A stretch of 64,000 nucleotides of DNA from Hibiscus mutabilis (lineage: Eukaryota; Streptophyta; Magnoliopsida; Malvales; Malvaceae). The notes beneath the pieces were generated by a model. The model had not been told where the DNA came from and did no database searches. It saw nothing but the letters and a program-made list of their open reading frames with translations. Both the position numbers and the translations under genes were made by a program. How positions within the stretch are numbered: position 1 is the stretch's first letter; each line of letters starts with the position of its first letter. The stretch covers positions 7,778,208-7,842,207 of the forward strand of contig CM033744.1 of the NCBI GenBank assembly GCA_019671005.1, in the 5' to 3' direction. Positions 1 through 10,790 of this stretch are shown one piece after another.

Positions 1-631
1 CAGAATTGACAGGTTTTCTTTAACACAGTCAGAACTCCACTCCTGCAGAACTCTAGCATTCAGACCAATAAGTTACCCCTAGGCTCCAACCAGACAAGAA
101 CTAAGGAGACAAAGCTATGCATATAGATTAATGAATAACTATCTTAGAGAGTAAAAGAAGCTTTATTGTATAGTAAATAGTATAACAAGGCAGATAAAAT
201 ATATTCAATAAAAAAGTACGGTTATTTACTCAAATTTCCTTATAAGATTTCTTAAACTGTTGATTCAGTGAGCTTAAAATATCAAAATCTAACCCTCATC
301 CAATTAAAACTTGCTATCCATGAAGAGGACTGGATATTTTATGGGACAGCCATCTATATGATCAGAAAGAAAGAATCAAAGGGATAATGATATCCAAGAA
401 ATGCATAAAAAGTCAGGATTAAATTCTATTGGAGACGATTTCATATGCCAGAATGACCTAAGGTTGGATCTCCGACACCAAGAAATTAATATACTAAATA
501 GTTGGTGCTAATGTCTTGTAAATATACAAGCAATGGCAATAGAAGGCAAGATTCATTTTCCTTTTTTCATCTTAACTTTTTCTAATAATTGAGCATGTGG
601 TAGGAAACAGAAAAGAGCACTATTTACATAC
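1..631. other. no gene recognised (probable intron/3' part of minus-strand gene)
   Basis: AT-rich sequence without a convincing coding segment on either strand. Because a spliced-looking exon lies just to the right on the minus strand, this stretch may be intron of that gene, but I could not find a matching next exon. Confidence 0.3.
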
Positions 632-740
632 CTGTACAAAAGAATTATGCATTTTTAGCTCCTCCAAGACACCCTTCCTTAACTTAGAGATAGCTAACTT
701 TGCATCATCCTCATCAGCACAGTCTTCTGCCAATTCACAT
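632..740 (-). CDS. candidate internal exon of an unidentified minus-strand gene
   Basis: I do not recognise the family. Read on the minus strand, the segment is preceded by a good acceptor (pyrimidine-rich, ending TTAG at 741-744) and followed by a strong donor (CAG/GTATGTAAA, intron side 631 and below). Between them are 109 bases, one phase base plus 36 open codons. The peptide is acidic then basic, including AEDCADEDDAKLAISKLRK and ending HNSFVQ, and looks helical or coiled. A TGA directly after the first in-frame-looking ATG shows it is not an initiating exon. It could be a chance open segment, but both splice sites and the codon-like composition favour a real exon. Confidence 0.4.
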
Positions 741-1670
741 CTAACACAGATTGAAGAAAACAAGAAATCAACTATGGACCTATGCCTAGGTATAAACAGA
801 CAAGGCAATTCTAATTAAAACTAGCTAAAAGCACAAAGATATTCCTTTTAATCTAGCACTATGTCGATTTTAATTCTGAGAACCAACCCATCTCAAGCAG
901 TATAATTCTTTTCCCCAAATAATAACAATAAAACCCTCTGATTAGTTGCTGAGAAAATAAAATAAACATCTAAATAATTACTTAAGCAACCAAGTGTCGC
1001 TTAGAAATTAAAGTTCATTCATCTTCTTTTCCTATACTTTCTCAGCAACCAAAACTAGGAAGGGGTTGAAGCTAGCTAATATTAATCTTATACTAAAAAT
1101 CAACTCTCAATCATCAGCAGAGTTTCATGAAAATGACAATCTAAAATTCCCACATTTTGCAAATTAACAAGACGATGCAATGACAATGATCATTTCCCTT
1201 GAACAGAATATCAACAACGATGCAAGGCATGCACCAATTCAGTAATGCTAAAGGGTACAAAGTCTATGCCGATTCTTCACTTTTCTTTACATTTCAATTC
1301 AATAAAGCCAAATATCGGAAAAATATAAATCTCCATTTGAGATTTCAATTCCCTTAGCATTTATTGTACAGTGGGACCAAACGAGCAAATAAATCAAACA
1401 GAATAAAAATGCAGGTAAGCCCAAAAATACATTCTACAAAACAAATAAGACCCAAACTGAAAATTCTATAAAAAAGAACAAAAAATAAGAGAAATAAAAA
1501 GGGACTCACACATGAGAAAAGGTTTTGAGAAAGTGTACGTCTTGGGAAATAAAATGACGAAAAGTATCGATCTTGAGAGACCCAGAAGCCAAACAAAGAG
1601 CTAAAGGCGATTAAAGAGAAAGCATGGATTCTTTACGAAACTTAATCCACAACATTGTCGCTAGGCGGTA
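741..1670. other. no exon recognised; probable intron
   Basis: AT-rich, no supported coding sequence. It would be intron if the segments at 632-740 and 1671-1826 belong to the same minus-strand gene. Confidence 0.3.
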
Positions 1671-1826
1671 CTAAGTGGGGAAAACTGCAGCGGCGGAGGA
1701 CTTTGGAGGGATCGCCATTGGATTCGACGATATCCGAGTAGGCGGAGGTGGAGACGAGCAGAGTCGGCGGGGGGATCGGGCTAGTTTGAAGAGAGTTGTG
1801 ATCGGGTAGGGAGAAGAAGAGGGCAT
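1671..1826 (-). CDS. candidate first exon/leader ORF (51 codons, Ser/Pro/Arg-rich)
   Basis: In a GC-richer island (about 1660-1900) an ATG at 1824-1826 opens 51 codons rich in Ser, Pro, Arg and Ala (start MPSSSPYPITTLFKLARSPR), ending in TAG at 1671-1673. The composition resembles an organelle transit peptide. A GT just before the stop (TTA/GTACCG) could serve as a splice donor. A second frame is open across the whole island but has no ATG. The island is the likely promoter-proximal end of the gene that includes 632-740. It could instead be 5' UTR with an upstream ORF. Confidence 0.3.
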   Translation of the reverse strand: MPSSSPYPITTLFKLARSPRRLCSSPPPPTRISSNPMAIPPKSSAAAVFPT

Positions 1827-2002
1827 CAAAGGAAGAGAAGGGTGGCGTTGGCAGTTGCTTTTGGAAGTAATGGCGGAGAGAGTGTGGGAAAAGGGAGGGA
1901 ATGCGTTTTACCTATACTATTCGTTTTTATGTTAAAAAAAAAATAATAAGGATTAACTGCTAAACTATGGTCTTTTACTTGTTTTTGCCACCGAAATTTT
2001 AA

Positions 2003-2490
2003 AGGTAAACTACACTGCTCACTATCGAACTATTTGACGATACTTATTTTAAGCATCGAACTAAATAAATTATCAATTATACTATTAAATTTATTAAATT
2101 GACCTATTTTGACCACCGCTGTTAAAAATAATGGAGGGATAATGTGGCAGTTAATAGAAATTAGTAAAATTATATATTTGGTCCTTATCATTGATCTATT
2201 ATATCAATTTGGTCCTAATTTTAATTTAATTAATTAAAATTAACCAACCAGATAGTAACACCTAACCAAATGAAGGAAATAAAATGGCAAGTAATGGGAT
2301 TCGAACTCACAACCAAGAGCAATGAAGGCTTAAGCCACAACTGATGGGCTAACTCTATTTATATAATATGAGATAATAACATATTTTATTAAAGGGTTAC
2401 TTTGTTGGTGGTTCGATTGACGAATTGTCTAGTTCGATGGTCAAAATATGTATTCTCAAATAGTTCAGTGGTCAACGATGTAGTTTACCC
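2003..2490. mobile_element. Mutator-type MITE, 9-bp TSD AAATTTTAA
   Basis: The ends are inverted over about 58 bases: GGTAAACTACACTGCTCAC on the left, and GGGTAAACTACATCGTTGAC when the right end is reverse-complemented. The element is flanked by the identical 9-mer AAATTTTAA at 1994-2002 and 2491-2499. At 488 bp with no ORF it is a non-autonomous element; a 9-bp duplication is typical of Mutator-like transposases. It carries a tRNA-like module near 2285-2352 (minus strand). Confidence 0.8.
2285..2352 (-). repeat. tRNA-like Pol III module inside the MITE
   Basis: On the minus strand a TTAGCCCATCAGTTG block resembles a tRNA A box, and about 35 bases later GAGTTCGAATCCC matches the B box closely. 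No complete tRNA cloverleaf is evident, so this is a tRNA-derived (SINE-like) remnant. Confidence 0.45.
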
Positions 2491-2569
2491 AAATTTTAAT
2501 TAATTTAATTTAACGCAAAACTTTAATTTTTGACTCGTTTATGTCACTGGTTAAAAATATCGTAAGGTT

Positions 2570-3873
2570 TTACTCCAGAGGATATTGAAACCCAAATCCT
2601 AAAAAAAGTAAAGTCTTAACCACTTGACAAATTTAAGATTTGGTAATATTTTTACACAAATAATATATATGTTAAATTGTAATTGAGATTAATATGATTT
2701 TATTTTGTTCAGTTTAGGCCGTAAAATTTTTATTTAATTGGAAATTGACTTCTATTTATTTTTAATTTTTATAATCTTGTCCAATATTTTTAATATACTT
2801 TTTTGTTCATTTTAGTCCCTAAAGTTTTTATTTAATTTAAAATCAATTCCTATTTGTTTCTAATTTTTATAATCTAGTTCGATTTTTAATCTATTTTTAT
2901 TTTTTAGCCCCTAAAATTTTCATTTAATCCAAAACTGACCCCTATTTATTTCTAGTTTTTATAATATAGTCCCATATTTTTAGTTTAGTTTTATTTTTAT
3001 TCAATTTAGTCCCTAAAGTTTTTATTTAAACCAAAAGTGACCCCTATTAGTTTCTAATTTTAATAATCTAGTCTGATTTTTAATATAATTTTATTTTTGT
3101 TTAGTTTAGTCCCTAATTTTTATTTTATTTGAAATTGATCCCTATTTGTTTCTAATTTTTATAATTTAGTCTGATATTTGTCATATAGTTTTTTTGTTCA
3201 GGTTAGTCCCTAAAGTTTTTATTTATCCAAAGTTAACCCTATTTGTTTCTAATTTTTATAATTTAGTCCAATTTTTAAAATATATTTATTTTATTCAGTT
3301 TAGCCCGTAAAGATTTTATTTAATATGAAATTGACTCATATTTGTTTCTAATTTTTATAATCTAGTCCAATATTAGGGACCCAATTTCAAATTAAATAAA
3401 AAATTTAGCACTAAAATGAAAAAATAAACTATATTAAAATAGTGGACTAGATTATAAAAATTAGAAACAAATAAGAGTCAATTTTGAATTAACTAAAGAC
3501 TTTAGGGACTAAACTAAACAAAAATAAAAACTATATTAAAAAAGCAGACTAGATTATAAAAATTAGAAACAAATAGGGATTAATTTTAGATTAAATAAAA
3601 TTTTTACGAACTAAATTGTACAAAATAAAGCAAAATTAAAAATATTGGACTAGATTATAAAAATTAGAAACAAATAGGGGTTAATTTCTGAATAAATAAA
3701 ATTTTTATGGGCTAAATTGAACAAAAATAAAAACCATATCAATATTAATTACAGTTTGACATATATATTATTTTTGTTAAAATATTATAAAATCTCAAGT
3801 TGGTTTAATGGTCAAGCCTTTGTCTTTTTTCCCTTAAAATATGGGTTTAAATTCCCTAAGGTATAAAACTCTT
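2570..3873. mobile_element. fold-back element with tandem-repeat arms
   Basis: The outer 130 or so bases at each end are inverted copies (for example TAATATATATGTTAAATTGT on the left against TAATATATATGTCAAACTGT from the right end reversed). Inside, a unit of about 97 bp (core TAGTCCCTAAAGTTTTTATT) is repeated about seven times in direct orientation from 2700 to 3370. It then appears about four times in inverted orientation from 3371 to 3740. The whole could fold into a hairpin of several hundred base pairs. There is no ORF. Such structure is known from plant fold-back elements; the superfamily cannot be told from this window. Confidence 0.75.
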
Positions 3874-4514
3874 ACTTTTTCCTCTTGCAAAACGGCCTTA
3901 TTTTGGGTGATATTATAGCGACTAAAAAAATTAAAAAAAATATTAATGAAAATATTGATTTTAGGAAATTTTGAAAAAAGCTCGTATTTTAAATAAAATG
4001 AAGGAGTCGTCATCGGTCATTTGGATAAGATAGACCAGACACCAAAAAAGTTAAGTAGAGAAAAATTGGGTTCGGGAGTCGGTTACGAGTGGAGAAGGTT
4101 TTGCACCCCGACCACCTGAGCCGTCTCGGATGCTTTCGGGGTCCTGAACGAAAACTCAACAATAAAGCCCCATAGAATGAAAATATGTTTCATCTATTTG
4201 AACCATTAATTTAAAATTGTATTAATTAATTACACAAACGCGATTAAATTCTTTTAACACATTGTTTTTAGGATTTATATCCAATACACTGGCGGTGGAA
4301 ACTTTTAGTTTCCACAAGCGCCTTAGTTTTAGGGTTTATGACCTCAGTTTAGGGTGTAGGATTTAGGGTTTTAGGTGTATGTATTTAGTATTTAGGGGTA
4401 ATGGTTAGAATTTAGGGGCCATAGTTAGAATTTAGGGTTTATAGGTTAAAGTTTAAGTTGAGGGTAATATGTTGAGGATCTATGTTTCAACCAATAAACC
4501 CTAAATTCTAACAT

Positions 4515-7500
4515 TGTAACACCCATAACGTATATCCGTAATACGAATATACATTATAGATGCTACTAAAAACATATACTAATTTTTTTACTCTTCGGTA
4601 AACAACATTTTCTATAAATTTCAACTGAAAATAATTTTAGACAATTGTAGCTAGTTTTAACCTTGAATTGGTTTATAAAATATAAAATATAGTTATTTAA
4701 AAGAAATATTATTCATGGTGAAAACAACGCTTATTGCCTAGACCCTTTCTTGATTATAAAAATTCTGAGCGATAAGATTTAAATTCTGGTTAAACCATTA
4801 TACTTTTACCTTACTGATAACATTATTTCATGTATCCTTGTACTGTCATACTTTGAAAATATATACTTTAAAGCTTGCAAAACATTTTTCTTGAAAATAT
4901 AATTACATGCTCACTAGTTCCTAATTATTTTAAAGATATGCGTACTTTCACTTACCGATAACTTGGCTTCCAAATGAGTGGCTCCTCCTTGCTAATTCTG
5001 ATCTGAAGAACCTACGTGTGAAATAAAACACACGCTAAGTACGAATTTAGTGAGGCAATTAAACTTATTTATTTACACATGAAATGATGCTATATAATAC
5101 TTCATATAAGAATTCATTTCATATTTCTTTACAACAAGGCAAGTATATCACATGAATAAATATAAATAATCATTTGTTAGAACCTCGAACCTTCTTTTGA
5201 TTTGAATCCAACTTATTAACTTGCGCCATTTATTAACTTACCTCACTCAGCTCTATTCAATATTTTCCTTTATAGAACCTCAAACCTTCTTTTGATTTGA
5301 ATCCAACTTCATTTATCACATGAATGAATATAAATAATCATTTGTTAGATTCACCTCTAATAATATTTTTATCAACTATCTAATCATTCAACATTAAAAT
5401 TTTTCATAAATTTCATTTCTTCCTTATACTGTCAAAAAACCTCATTTTGGTCCTTAATAACCATTTTGAACTTCAAATAATTCTTCTGAGCTTGATAACC
5501 AACATTAGATACAAAATATCTCAATTTTCATTTTCTTCCAGCTTTGTACAACCTTCAAAGATTTATTTCTATAAAATATTCTAGAACTCGGAATTCAATT
5601 CTGTTTGTTCTAAAAGAAACTAGATTCAATAAGCTTTTCACCTATATAAATTAATAGCCAAGATTCAACTTGTACGATTTATGGCGAATTTTCAAAGTCA
5701 ATTTTCAGTGCTAATTTCGGAACAGACTGGTGCTCTGTTTTCTGACCTTTCGTCACTTAAAAAATCATATCTTTTTACTCGGAACTCGAAATCAGTTTCT
5801 GTTTGTTAGAAACGAAACTAGATGAACAAATCTTTACATAGGTATAAAATTCACCATCTAAACATTTTTTTGTAGAATTTATGGTGAATTTTCAAACTTA
5901 CTGCCATAATCCAGTTTTCTACACAGCTTCCATAATTTAACTTCAACTTTTATACTAACTTCTCATTACTTCTCTATTTGTCAATTTAGTCCCATTATTT
6001 ACTTTAAACCATCAACTTATCACCTTCTTCATCAAATAATTTTTCATAATAGTTTCCCTTAATTTTCCTTCTTAACCGAAATAGTCACTAAAATGCAAAG
6101 ATAAGAATTATAACTTCTTAACTTTGCAATTTAGTCCTCAAATCAACATTACTATCTTAATTCCATCATTATAACTAAAATTCAGATTTAATCCTTCTCT
6201 AAAACCTCATTTCTGAATTGATCACTTAACTTTGACAAATTGTCAAAATGGTCACTAATTCGATTCAACATCAGTTTAACATTCTAACTTTAATTTCACA
6301 TCTCCGACTTCAATAATAGCATAAATACACTTCAAAATAATAAAAAATTAGATTACTCCTCTAACTTTCAGAATTTCCGAAATGGTCCTATACCTTTAAC
6401 TTAGGGTTTTGTTTCCAAATAACAATCAAGCTTACTAGGTCATTAATTCAACATCACAAACCCTAAATTAAACTTGAATTTATAAACCATAATCATCTTC
6501 ATAAAAACTAAAATATGTAGGGTTTAAATCTCAACTCAATGACATGATTTTAACATTATACTAGCTTGATTTCAACTTGAATTTCATCATGAAATCTTAA
6601 AATTCCAAAAGCCCCAAACTTTTTCCATAAACCCTAATTTCTTCTCATGTAAAATTCTCATCAATCAAGCATGTTTTCCATGAATTATTTACACCAAAAG
6701 ATAGAGCTTGAAGAGTAGAACAACTTTGCAGTTGAAAATATTACCTGAAAATCGAGTTTTGGGGCTTGAATCGAACTTGAAAATTTTCTCCATTTTTCTT
6801 TCTTTCTCCCCCTCATATTTCGAAATTTTGAGGATGAAGAAGTCTTAATCCTTTTTTTTCATCCAATTTGGCCACTTGTCTTGTATAAATGAATTTTGAA
6901 TTCATTTAGATAGTGAAATTACTAAAATGCCCTTTTAATCATACGGTTGAGATTGATCTTATCATTAATCAAGGGACAAGATTTAAATCTTTCATTTTCT
7001 TCTTCCAAAATTGTCCTTGTAACTTTTTAAATATTTCAAAAAAATGACATTGGGGCAAAATGACCAATTTGCCCTCCAACTAATTTTTATTTACTAGTTT
7101 GTCATTTTTGTAAAAATTCAACTAAGTCTAGTTGGAATCCAACCAACTATAATAAAATACTCATAAAATAGTTTATGACTTTTCCATGGCTTTTGGATCA
7201 GCCTCTGAAATTTTAGTTCGATCCGATTTCCTGATATTCATAAAATACTTTTATTGCGATTTCACCTTTATCGAGCTATCAGATTTATTCCAAAAATTCC
7301 ATATTTCCATATTCGGGAAATAAACTCTATTATCCCATAAAAACTTCCTTTTTCCAAGGACTTAGACTGAATTTTCCTAACTCAGTCTATTATTCCGATA
7401 ATTATCGAAAATCTTCATAGAATAAAAATTCTCTTAGAATTCCTTTATCTATAATCCATACGAATTTTCTCTACTCTTAATGAGTCCAAAATATCAACTA

Positions 7501-7781
7501 GAAACACTGTATGGGACCTTCTCGGAGGTCACCCATCCTAATATTTTCCTGGCCTGAGCACGCTTAATAATTTTATTCGATCCAAATTTAGTACCTTTTA
7601 CTGCATCTTAAAACCGATATCAAGGTACTTATTTTGATCCGATTCACTCTTATACTGAATAAAATTACTTATTGGGGAAATTTACACTTTAATCCCCAAA
7701 CTTTTCCAAAGTTTATACTTTAGCCCCAAAACTTTCAAATTTACATTTTTGTCACTAGCCAAAAAAAATTGGGATATTACA
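4515..7781 (-). mobile_element. LTR-like unit / solo LTR nested in the TIR element
   Basis: The plus strand reads TGTAACACCC at the start and GGGATATTACA at the end, i.e. TG...CA with short inverted ends. It is flanked by AACAT (4510-4514) and AACCT (7782-7786), a 4/5 match to a 5-bp target duplication. At 3.27 kb with no coding sequence it is best read as a solo LTR. A second unit with the same termini occurs at 31237-34198. It holds a 5S-like block at 7513-7566. Confidence 0.6.
7513..7566 (-). promoter_or_regulatory. 5S rRNA-like internal promoter module
   Basis: On the minus strand TTAAGCGTGCT is followed, after exactly 16 bases, by TAGGATGGGTGACCTCC. Both blocks are identical to plant 5S rRNA and have the same spacing as in 5S, where they cover the A box and C box of the Pol III internal promoter. 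The rest of the 5S gene is not recognisable. It lies about 215 bases inside the LTR-like unit, in the orientation in which that unit begins TGTAATATCCC. Confidence 0.7.
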
Positions 7782-10136
7782 AACCTTGAACCCTAAATTC
7801 TATTCACAATCTCTAAATTCTAAACTACTCAACTTAAACCCTACACCCTAAACTAGGTCTGTAAACCCTAAAATTAAAGCGCTTGTGGAAACTAAAAGTT
7901 TTCACCGTCAATATATTTATTCTTATTTTTATTATTTTATTAAGAAAACACCTTAAATAGAATTAAAATATTAGAGACCTTTTGAATTTAAATTCTTGTA
8001 ATGCTAATCTTAAATTATATTACTGTTTATTTATTTTTTAATGCAATTTGAATTAATACTTTCTTATTTTCAATATATTTATCTATAAACCGATAAAAGC
8101 ATGAGTGATGGCGTTAACTAGTGCCAAGTGGGCCCTATGTGATGGATAGATATTAAACAAATGCTTTTTTGCCCGTTTGGTTTGTTGACAAAACAATTTT
8201 AGGCTGATGGTTTATTGACAAATTTGTATTAGCTGCACATTATATAAGGCCCTACCACTCCCGAAAATTAATACCTAAGGGTTCGTATCGTATTTGCTAC
8301 GAATAAAATATAAAAATGGATGTACATATAAGATAACACACATAACATAAAGGAAAGTACATATTAAACACTAACAAATAAAAAAAAGCAACAGATTACG
8401 TGTGTGTGCGTGTATATATAGATGACATACTATATTGTACTTATAATATAACATATAAGTAAAAAAAGAAACTATAATATATATGTACATAAGATGAAAT
8501 AATTTAAAAACGGAATAGTATTTTTAATAAAAAGGAATAATATATACGTATAGACGGCAAAGGGTAAAACCTAGCATTTAATGTTTATATGAAAAGAAAA
8601 AAAAACGCAAATTAAATGAGATTTAAAAATTAAAAACAAGAAAGAAAAGAAAAAGGATTGAAAATAACTATGGCAAAAATAAAGACGGTACAAATTACTA
8701 TATAAACAATTAATTAAATCTATTTAATTAATTAGTGTAATTAAATCATACCATATAAATTTAATCTAAACAATTAATTAAAACGAGAAATGATGACTGA
8801 AATGGAAAGGATTAATAATAAAGAGGGACTAAAAGGGGGATTAACCTATTGTTCTTGGACCAAATTAAAAAGAAAATGATTTAAAGGGGATGCAAAGGGG
8901 AATTAAGCCATCGATCTTTGGCTCAGATAAAAAAGGACGAAACTGAAAATCAAACAAAAATTACGAGGACTGAGGGGTGATTTTAAAACACTGAAGGGCT
9001 AAGGGAGTGATTTAGGAACACATAAGGGTTTAATGAGGGTAATATCCCACTTTTGAAAAGGGCTGGTATATAAGATATTTTTTTTTACACTCATGTTATA
9101 CCTTATTTCATTCAAAAAGGAACAAACGCTCTGAAATACTCTTAATCAGCCCTTCAAAATACTCAGAAAACCGCCGTCTTCTGCCGTGTTGTCTGTCGTC
9201 GATCGCCGCTCGCTGGCGAACTCCAAAACAACCCCATTTTCAAACTATTTTTCTTCTCTAAACTCAAAAATGAAACTCAACCTTTGAAACCAAACAAAAT
9301 CTTTCATTTCTTTTAGAAAACATATTAAAAAAAGAACTTATTTTCTCCCTTCTTTTTTCGATTCACTCACTCGATCCCGAAGGGAACCATAGAGCTTGTC
9401 ATCGGAAGGGAGGCCGTCCCCGACCGTTGCATGCAACGGTGGCTGAAACCTAAAGGTAAACTCTGATCTAATTTTTATTTCTATTTTTTATGCTTTGAAA
9501 TATAAAGAAGAAAGAAGATACCTCTAGAATCTAATTTTTTTCTTGTATTGATTGTAATATGAAATGTTATATTGATTTTTCTTTCTTTTATATCCGGTTA
9601 CAACTTTAAAAATAATGATAAAAGGAAACCTAATCTATACTGTTGATGATGCTTGTTGATTGACATCCCTATTTTTATTAGTTGTTTGCATGCCCTGAAG
9701 TTGGAGAGCTGGTGGTCGTACGACAGTGGGATCGCCGATGATGGCTCCACCTGGACGAGAAAAATGAAGTAGCGTGGGCGCGTGAAGGTGGCCAACCACC
9801 TCGGGTGAGGAGCACGTGCGCGTGGGAGTTGAATGGTCTCTCTTCCTTTCGATCCAACGGTCAAATCTTAACTGCTGCAAAGTAAAAATAGTGTTATTAG
9901 ATTAGGGTTTTGTAATATCTTAGGTTTAAACCTTGGGCCTTACCGGGCTAAACATGCAAATTATGGGTTTTGTAATTTAATTGGACTTATTAAATATTTA
10001 TTGGGCTATTATAATTGGATTGGATATACATTTGAATTTTTTTAATAATAACAAAACCAACAACCTTAATAATAATGAAAATAAATAATAATAATAATAA
10101 TAATAACAACAAAACTAGACAAAATTAGTGATTACA

Positions 10137-10158
10137 GCTGTCCATTTTTTTTCATTCT
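10137..10158 (-). other. polypurine tract of the Tat-like element
   Basis: Directly next to the left LTR the minus strand reads GAATGAAAAAAAATGGACAG, a purine run in the position of a plus-strand primer. It fixes the polarity of the element as minus. Confidence 0.5.
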
Positions 10159-10284
10159 TGTAAAATAAGAATATAGCAAAGATTAAAAAGCACTAATTTT
10201 GTCCCACTTCCTTTATAGATCTCGACATGCACTGGAGGTCCTACTTATGGCCCATATGTCTTGATTGGAAATGCATTGGTTGCC

Positions 10285-10790
10285 AAAGCTTGAAGCTATT
10301 CTTCTCATTACAAAATTCTTCATCCTCTGAGGTCCGAAGTTGTTCTTCTCATTACGAAATTCTCCATTCCTCTATCAAAGTTGCCAAAGCGTGAAGTTAT
10401 TCTTCTCATTACGAATTTCTTCAATCTTCTGCCAAAGTTTGGAGTCTGAAAATGTTCTTCTCATTACGAAATTCTTCATATTCCGAGGTCTGAAGTTGTT
10501 CTTTTTATTACGAAATCTTCAATTCCTCTATCAAAGTTGCCGAAGCTTGAAACTGTTCTTCTCATTATGAATTTCTTCAATCTTCTGCCAAAGTTTAGAG
10601 TCTGAAGTTGTTCTTCTCATTACAAATTCTTTATACCTCTACCAAAGTTGCCAAAGCTTGAAGTTGTTCTTCTGATTATGAATTTCTTCAATCTTCTTCC
10701 AAAGTTTGGACTCTGAAGCTATTCTTCTCATTATGAAATTCTTCATCCTCCGAAAATGTGGCAAGCTCTTCTCATTATGAACTATTAGTT
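10285..10790 (-). repeat. tandem repeat (~55-bp unit, ~10 copies) beside the 3' LTR
   Basis: The block TTCTTCTCATTACGAAATTC, with variants, recurs about every 50-60 bases, with alternating spacer types (CCAAAGCTTGAAG versus GTTTGGAGTCTGAA). The open frame across it on the plus strand is a by-product of the repeat. In Tat-lineage elements, tandem repeats upstream of the 3' LTR are known; this position fits. Confidence 0.75.

Larger units (their letters stand above)
4287..7913. mobile_element. TIR element with degenerate telomere-like inverted ends, itself interrupted
   Basis: The left end (CACTGGCGGTGGAAACTTTT) and the reversed right end (TATTGACGGTGAAAACTTTT) match for well over 100 bases. 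Both continue as loose TTTAGGG-type repeats (4320-4500 and 7790-7880). No transposase is visible. Between the arms lies the LTR-like unit 4515-7781, which explains most of the length. Superfamily and target duplication are uncertain. Confidence 0.6.
3914..10136 (-). repeat. 3' LTR of the Tat-like element (left, with nested insertions)
   Basis: It matches the right LTR in blocks: 3914-4115 with 15930-16150, 8254-8660 with 16150-16800, and 9561-10136 with 16800-17366. Extra material at 4116-8253 is bounded by ACCAC on both sides and contains a TIR element and an LTR-like unit. Another ~900-bp block (8661-9560) has no counterpart in the right LTR. A GC-rich patch lies at about 9700-9860. The two small minus-strand ORFs there are not conserved proteins that I recognise. 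Confidence 0.75.

Noticed and set aside
1354..1596. Phe-rich hydrophobic 80-codon minus-strand ORF
   Set aside because: Low-complexity product of AT-rich DNA with no splice or codon support, probably intron.
7513..7566. A functional 5S rRNA gene
   Set aside because: Only about 50 of some 120 bases are recognisable, so it is a promoter-like relic.
4116..8253. Single clean transposon insertion with TSD ACCAC
   Set aside because: The inner ends are not inverted or LTR-like, and ACCAC could equally be microhomology at a deletion in the other LTR. I kept only the inner elements as calls.
9598..9880. Two overlapping minus-strand ORFs of 81 and 88 codons
   Set aside because: They fall in the GC-rich patch of the LTR; the homologous right LTR does not preserve them.
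10285..10790. Regularly spaced repeat resembling a CRISPR array
   Set aside because: Units are degenerate, spacers are also repeats of each other, and the setting is a plant retrotransposon. It is an ordinary tandem repeat.
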